Shown in pieces: positions 59,863 to 64,000 of a DNA stretch of 64,000 bases. Source of the stretch: Hyposmocoma kahamanoa. Taxonomy: Eukaryota > Arthropoda > Insecta > Lepidoptera > Cosmopterigidae. Made by a program: the position numbers and the translations under genes. The stretch is from the NCBI RefSeq assembly GCF_003589595.1, contig NW_020654422.1, positions 9,898,617 to 9,962,616 of the forward strand. The letters run 5' to 3'. The first letter of the stretch is position 1. Every line of letters begins with the position of its first letter. Below the pieces are notes generated by a model. It was not told where the DNA came from, did not search any database, and worked only from the letters and a program-made list of their open reading frames with translations.

Positions 59863-60076
59863 AAATATACAACATTATTCAGGGTTTTATAAAATTCATA
59901 AACACCTAACTTATATTATACTGCTTATTTTACAATCAATTACAGGTCTGTCTGTTGTTTGTTTCGGGATTGCTACACATTGGAAATGAATGAATATATT
60001 TTTTCAGAAAGATGGTGAATTTCTTACAACTGGTACATCATTTGGAGATTTTTTATGGAATTTTTTTTTTTTTTTT

Positions 60077-60286
60077 TTTAATGACGCTCACAACCAACAT
60101 AGCCCCGCACTAGGGAAACCCTGTGTCGCGGGTGCCATGGACACACACATAGACAACTACACATTACACCCAAACTCACGAGAGAAATAAATGTAGGCCA
60201 TACAAATATTTCTCCCGGCCCGGGAATCGAACCTGGGACCTCTGCGTGGCAGTCCGGCATGGTAACCGTTCGGCCACGGAGGCAGT
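60077..60286 (-). repeat. tRNA-derived SINE, copy 5 of the main family
   Basis: On the minus strand it has GCCTCCGTGGCCGAACGGTT, then GGTTCGATTCCCGGGCCGGG, then 'CATGGCACCCGCGACACAGG'. It ends at a long T run on the + strand (60060..60079). Very similar to the copy at 40155, so probably young. Confidence 0.85.
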
Positions 60287-61239
60287 TTTTTTCAAAAATG
60301 TCACTTATATGGTTTTACCGTTAAGCAGACTATATAGACCATCCTATCTTACATCGCAGCCGCCGTTTTATTTAAATACCTTATATAAAATATAGTATAA
60401 AAACAAGGACACAAAGGAAATAACAAAAACACACAAAGGCCTTATCAATAGAAAAATCAGATTTATTATTGATAAAATACAATTTTAACGCTCACGTGCT
60501 TCAAAGTTCCGCAGGTATCGCCGCAAGGCAAGAGAGTTTTAACCTATTTATTGGCTAAAATTTGTTCTACAATTGCGAATGCCATGCTTAGACTGTTTGG
60601 TTCCATCCTTTAAGCTGCCATGGCATTCGCACAAAATTGTAAGAGCAAGAGATACGTTGCATTGTCTATGACAGGCAGAAAGAAATCTATCTGAAATAAA
60701 TCTTCAAAACGATACATTTTAGTTGTTGGTGTCTCCACTCCACCATGGTGACCCGATGTCGTCTATGTCCAAGTTAATAACTAAGAAAATAACTATTAGA
60801 GCCGAAAGTGGCAACAAGGTCCTAAATCATTTAACCTCCACATTGCGATACAAGCAGTGTTGCACCACGTTGTTAAAAATCAGTTATTACTGCAATAATA
60901 ATCATAATCATTTATTAATGTCAAAGAGAATATTAACTAAACAAATATATTTTAAATGAATTGCATTATAAACTGATATTAATGAAATATAGTAACCTAC
61001 ATACAATAAAATAATATTATTTAAAATTAAAAAAATCCGATAAATTAAGAAAAGAGCGCTGGATTTGCCACATTTTTAGCCTAAAGCGAAAGGAAGACGT
61101 GCTCGGAGCGCTACTGACATCGTCAGGTAGGTGATTGTATACGCGATGGCTCAATGCATGAATGGTTCACGTCGCCTTCTCCAGCCAGTGAAGATCGCCG
61201 CGGAGGCGGCCTCCGTATCGCAGTGTGTACCGCTCATTG
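60287..61239. other. unassigned stretch after the ornithine carrier gene
   Basis: No gene is supported. It contains the stem-loop at 60569..60640 and is otherwise of unknown content. Short open frames (60723..60959; 61131..61358) lack recognisable domains. Confidence 0.45.
60569..60640. other. pre-miRNA-like stem-loop
   Basis: GCGAATGCCATG at 60575..60586 pairs perfectly with 60619..60630. ACAATT (60569..60574) pairs with AATTGT (60635..60640) across a 4-nt bulge. CTTA (60587..60590) pairs with TAAG (60611..60614). The whole folds into one hairpin of about 72 nt with a loop of about 20 nt, the size of an insect miRNA precursor. No match to a known miRNA is claimed. Confidence 0.4.
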
Positions 61240-61557
61240 TCGCATCTCTGTGCGAACTGATACAAGTGGTTACATGGCTATCTGGAGTATCAGCAGACAG
61301 GGAAGCGTCAATACGTTCCCTAAGGACGCAAAATACGACCGTGTGCACTCATCATTAGAAATCCGCGTCACGGCCCGTATTGCACGTCTCTGCAGCCTGA
61401 AAGCACGTTCCCAAACCGCCGCATTTCCCCAAAATTCTATGCCGCATTCTAGTACCGATTGTACAGAGTTTTGTAATAGTGATTGTAATATAGGCGCTTC
61501 CATTGAACAGTTATCATCAGAACTTCGAGCTAAAAATTGAAGACGAACTAATGTCAT
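61240..61557 (-). mobile_element. LINE fragment (C-terminal end of RT)
   Basis: The minus frame has ECGIEFWGNAAVWERAFRLQ and RRAIRAVTRI, then SYFASLGNVLTLPCLLILQ. It parallels the C-terminal part of the LINE at 5793..8659 (LLWGNAANVNRIFVLQKRAV). Only this end is left. Confidence 0.65.
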
Positions 61558-61849
61558 TTGATTATAACAAAATGCATTTTTAGGCGCCTAAACGTTTTCT
61601 AAATGATTTTGTTAGCTTCAAAAGTTCAACTAAAAAGGGTTTAAGTGAAAAAGCGTTTCAAAAAGCACGCTTTTTTAAAAAGCATAACGTATATATACGT
61701 TTAAAAAAATAAGCAGTTATTCCCATCTCTAAAAGAGACTGTCGTAAGCTTAGAGGATGGAATAAAAAATAAAAGTCTAAGGTCGTAAGCGTCCATCTAC
61801 TTCAACAGAAGTTTTTTTCTCTTGCTTTTGGCACGGACTCTGTCTCCAC

Positions 61850-62150
61850 TCTTTTGTCAAAAATTGAAGACATTCGTGTAAGACTGAAACAAGCTGGTCA
61901 TCCTATTGATGATAAAATGGTTATCACCAAAATATGATGTCTTTACTTGAGAGGTTTAAACATTTTCGTTCAGCATGGGAGTCTGCCCCATTTGAAAGAC
62001 ACACTTGAAGAGCTGATTCCACGTTTGCTATTGGAAGAAGAACGAGCTGACGCTGGAGACGATGTAGCAGAGTCATTTATGGCACAGCGCAGAGGCAATG
62101 GAAGCCAATTGCCAGTAGAAAGGGTAGTGTGCAGCAAAACGGGTCACTAA
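61850..62150 (+). pseudogene. copia-type gag fragment
   Basis: It reads VSTLLSKIEDIRVRLKQAGH, then IDDKMVITKI, and after a stop near 61935 YLRGLNIFVQHGSLPHLKDT and LEELIPRLLLEEE. This is the gag core of copia-type elements. It is interrupted by stops. Confidence 0.6.
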
Positions 62151-62282
62151 AAAACTAAACAGTGCAGTCTCAGCTTCTTCACAAATAATAAAATAAAGAA
62201 GAAGAGCAATGATGATGAACAAGCTTTAATTGTTTCTGATAATAATAACGACATCCCTGGTACCTATATAGGTAGTGGCTGC

Positions 62283-62425
62283 TGTTGAGCGCGTCTCTAG
62301 AGCCTCAGCACTATTCCCGCCATCACCATGGCAACCAATAATATGTATTTCAAAATTATCAAATAAAACGATTGGCAATCTCAATGTTTTCTAATTCGTG
62401 TTTCAACCTAAAATAATCTTAACCT
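62283..62425 (+). repeat. copia-type LTR-like segment 1
   Basis: It begins TGTTGAGCGCGTC and contains GGCAACCAATAATATGTATT, then ATAAAACGATTGGCAATC and TTTCAACCTAAAATAATCTT. The right two-thirds are repeated at 63531..63641. Confidence 0.6.
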
Positions 62426-62441
62426 TAGAATAATAATTAAA

Positions 62442-63530
62442 ATGAAAAGTACATATAATAAAAGACGAAGAAAATGGCGACTGCGACAACCGTACTGCCA
62501 CTGCGTTTATTCATTAAAGTGCAAGTCAGATGCGACTGAGAAGCTGATTAATTATATTCTGAGATTGGAAACAGATTCAGGAAATAAGGTTAAAAGAATA
62601 AGATGCGACAATGGAGGTGAATACACTGCGAACAAATTACGACAGTTTTGTGACAGAAAAGGGATACGGATAGAGTGTACTGTGCCCTACACCCCACAGC
62701 AAAATGGCGTTGCTGAGCGGATGAATTGCACACTGTGCGATAAAACTTGAACTTTATTAGCGGGGACTTAAGTTACCTAAACATTTGTGGTGCGAAGCCA
62801 TTCCATGCGCAGCGTATCAATTGAATAGATGTCCTACGTGGGCTATAAAATTCAAGACCCCGAGTGAATTGTTTTATAAGAAAAAAGATTTATCTAGACT
62901 AAGAATATTTAGTTCAAGAGCTTGGGCCACAATAATACCGAAACAAGACAAATTTGGCAAGAGAGCTAAGGAAATGAATGGTAGGATATAACACTGAGGG
63001 ATACAGACTTTGGGATCCAGAAAATGATAAAATAATAATATCACGAGATGTGAGATTTGATGAAGGTGATTTACAATACGAATAAAAACATAGAAACAAA
63101 GCATATATTACACGAGGAGACGCAAGCGAATAAGCAAGAAGAATCTGTCAGTACAAATGAAAAAGAAACTGAGACATTAAAAATGAAAAAATTGGGAAGA
63201 AAAGTAAAACCTCCGACGTCACTGGAAGATTATGAGACTAATATGGTTTTATGTCTATACCACATAGAAAGGAACTATAATATACTTATAAATAATGATG
63301 ATACAAGTAGACTGGATGTGCCTTACAGAGAATTAATAGGTAGTCTAATGTATCTGACGGTAACTACAAGACCGGTCTTGACTTTTGTAGTATCATATCT
63401 CAGTAGATTTTTAGATAAGCCAAATGAAGAACTGTGGAAAGCTGGAGAATTCGCTATTTAAAGGAAACTAAGGGAAAAGGACTCATTTTCACAAAGACAC
63501 TTGGCCAACCTATATGGATTTTCTGATGCA
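62442..63530 (+). pseudogene. copia-type integrase, RT and RNase H fragments
   Basis: The integrase core has RIRCDNGGEYTANKLRQFC and TVPYTPQQNGVAERMNCTLC (catalytic Asp and Glu present). Next come LWCEAIPCAAYQLNRCPT and KTPSELFYKKK, then in another frame an RT end with VPYRELIGSLMYLTVTTRPV and RFLDKPNEELWKAG. RNase H breaks off after FSDADW at about 63530, where LTR-like sequence begins. The middle of RT is missing. Confidence 0.72.
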
Positions 63531-63641
63531 GACTGGCAACCAATAATATGTATTTAAAAATTCTCAGTGGTGCGCACAAATAAAACGATTAGCAATCACA
63601 ACGTTTTCTAATTCATGTTTCAACCTAAAATAATCTTAACA
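63531..63641 (+). repeat. copia-type LTR-like segment 2
   Basis: It matches 62330..62425 with an extra insertion (CAGTGGTGCGCAC) and a few changes, and ends TAATCTTAACA. It directly follows the broken RNase H. Confidence 0.6.
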
Positions 63642-63642
63642 G

Positions 63643-64000
63643 TTGCACCCAACATATGTGCAGAAGCCAAGAAAACTGTCGGAGTATAAGGATTTCGACT
63701 ATGAACATATTGTGCAGCTAGGAGATGGAACATCTATAAAAGCCCTTGGCATAGGGAGCATCCGATTGCAGGCTTATAATGGCTCTGATTGGCAGGTCGT
63801 TAATTTAAAATCGGTTTTGTATAGTCTAGATCTATAAGTTAATCTCATTTCTGCAACGAGTATGCTAGGTAGAGGCTTACAGATGTTATTTGATAGAAGC
63901 TGTTGTAAATCTTTAAAAACAATGAGATTATAATTGTTGGAAAGCGCGATGGCATTTAGGATGATGTTTAGAAATTTAAGAGCGGAAGCCGTGACAAGTC
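63643..64000 (+). pseudogene. copia-type protease end / pre-integrase region, partial
   Basis: It reads YEHIVQLGDGTSIKALGIGS and VVNLKSVLYSLDL, a stop at 63837, then NLISATSMLGRGLQMLFDRS. This is the region between protease and integrase in copia elements. The window ends inside it. Confidence 0.6.

Larger units (their letters stand above)
61796..64000 (+). mobile_element. rearranged Ty1/copia-type retrotransposon pieces
   Basis: Plus-strand pieces: a gag fragment (about 61840..62150), a short LTR-like segment (62283..62425), a pol fragment from integrase to RNase H (62442..63530), an LTR-like segment (63531..63641), and a protease/pre-integrase fragment (63643..64000, running off the window). 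The order is not that of one intact element, so at least two copies or one rearrangement are involved. All frames are interrupted. Confidence 0.7.

Noticed and set aside
61131..61540. Plus-strand frames of 75 and 128 codons near 61.2-61.5 kb
   Set aside because: They are antisense to the LINE RT remnant on the minus strand.

Overview
The window is nuclear DNA of an arthropod, very probably a moth or butterfly (Lepidoptera). It is AT-rich, its genes are split by GT-AG introns, it carries many tRNA-headed SINEs and dispersed repeats of lepidopteran type, and its host proteins are typical insect orthologues. No bacterial, plasmid, CRISPR or phage feature was seen.

Five host genes can be reconstructed exon by exon. 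Two otopetrin-type proton channel genes lie head to tail: paralogue A at 2246..18647 (13 coding exons, 699 aa) and paralogue B at 19971..30682 (11 coding exons, 630 aa). B also has a phase-compatible alternative first exon at 22638..22732. From 46850 follow Roc1/Rbx1 (5 exons, 113 aa, +), the convergent histone H4K20 methyltransferase Suv4-20 (2 coding exons, 705 aa, -), and a mitochondrial ornithine carrier of the SLC25A15 type (6 exons, 307 aa, +, 56062..59674). Exon phases close exactly in all five models.

The block from about 31.0 to 45.3 kb is a transposon graveyard. It holds a Ty3/gypsy-type element without its reverse transcriptase, then a second gypsy-type element split by a BEL/Pao retrotransposon, itself split by a tRNA-derived SINE. 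Two degenerate LINE fragments in opposite orientation follow. The right end (61.2-64 kb) holds a LINE remnant and rearranged Ty1/copia pieces. The introns of the otopetrin genes carry an apparently intact mariner transposon (14976..16258), a Harbinger-like non-autonomous element with a nested LINE (5762..9058), a hAT-like element (28177..29203), several SINEs and many short foldback structures.

The host genes do not form one pathway: ion transport, ubiquitin ligation, chromatin and mitochondrial transport sit side by side, as is usual in animals. The most useful observations are the otopetrin pair with diverged intron positions, the second first exon of paralogue B, the intact mariner, the nested transposon stacks, and unexplained hairpins (a pair with identical loops at 4451..4538 and a pre-miRNA-like stem at 60569..60640). 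I found no convincing new multi-gene system.
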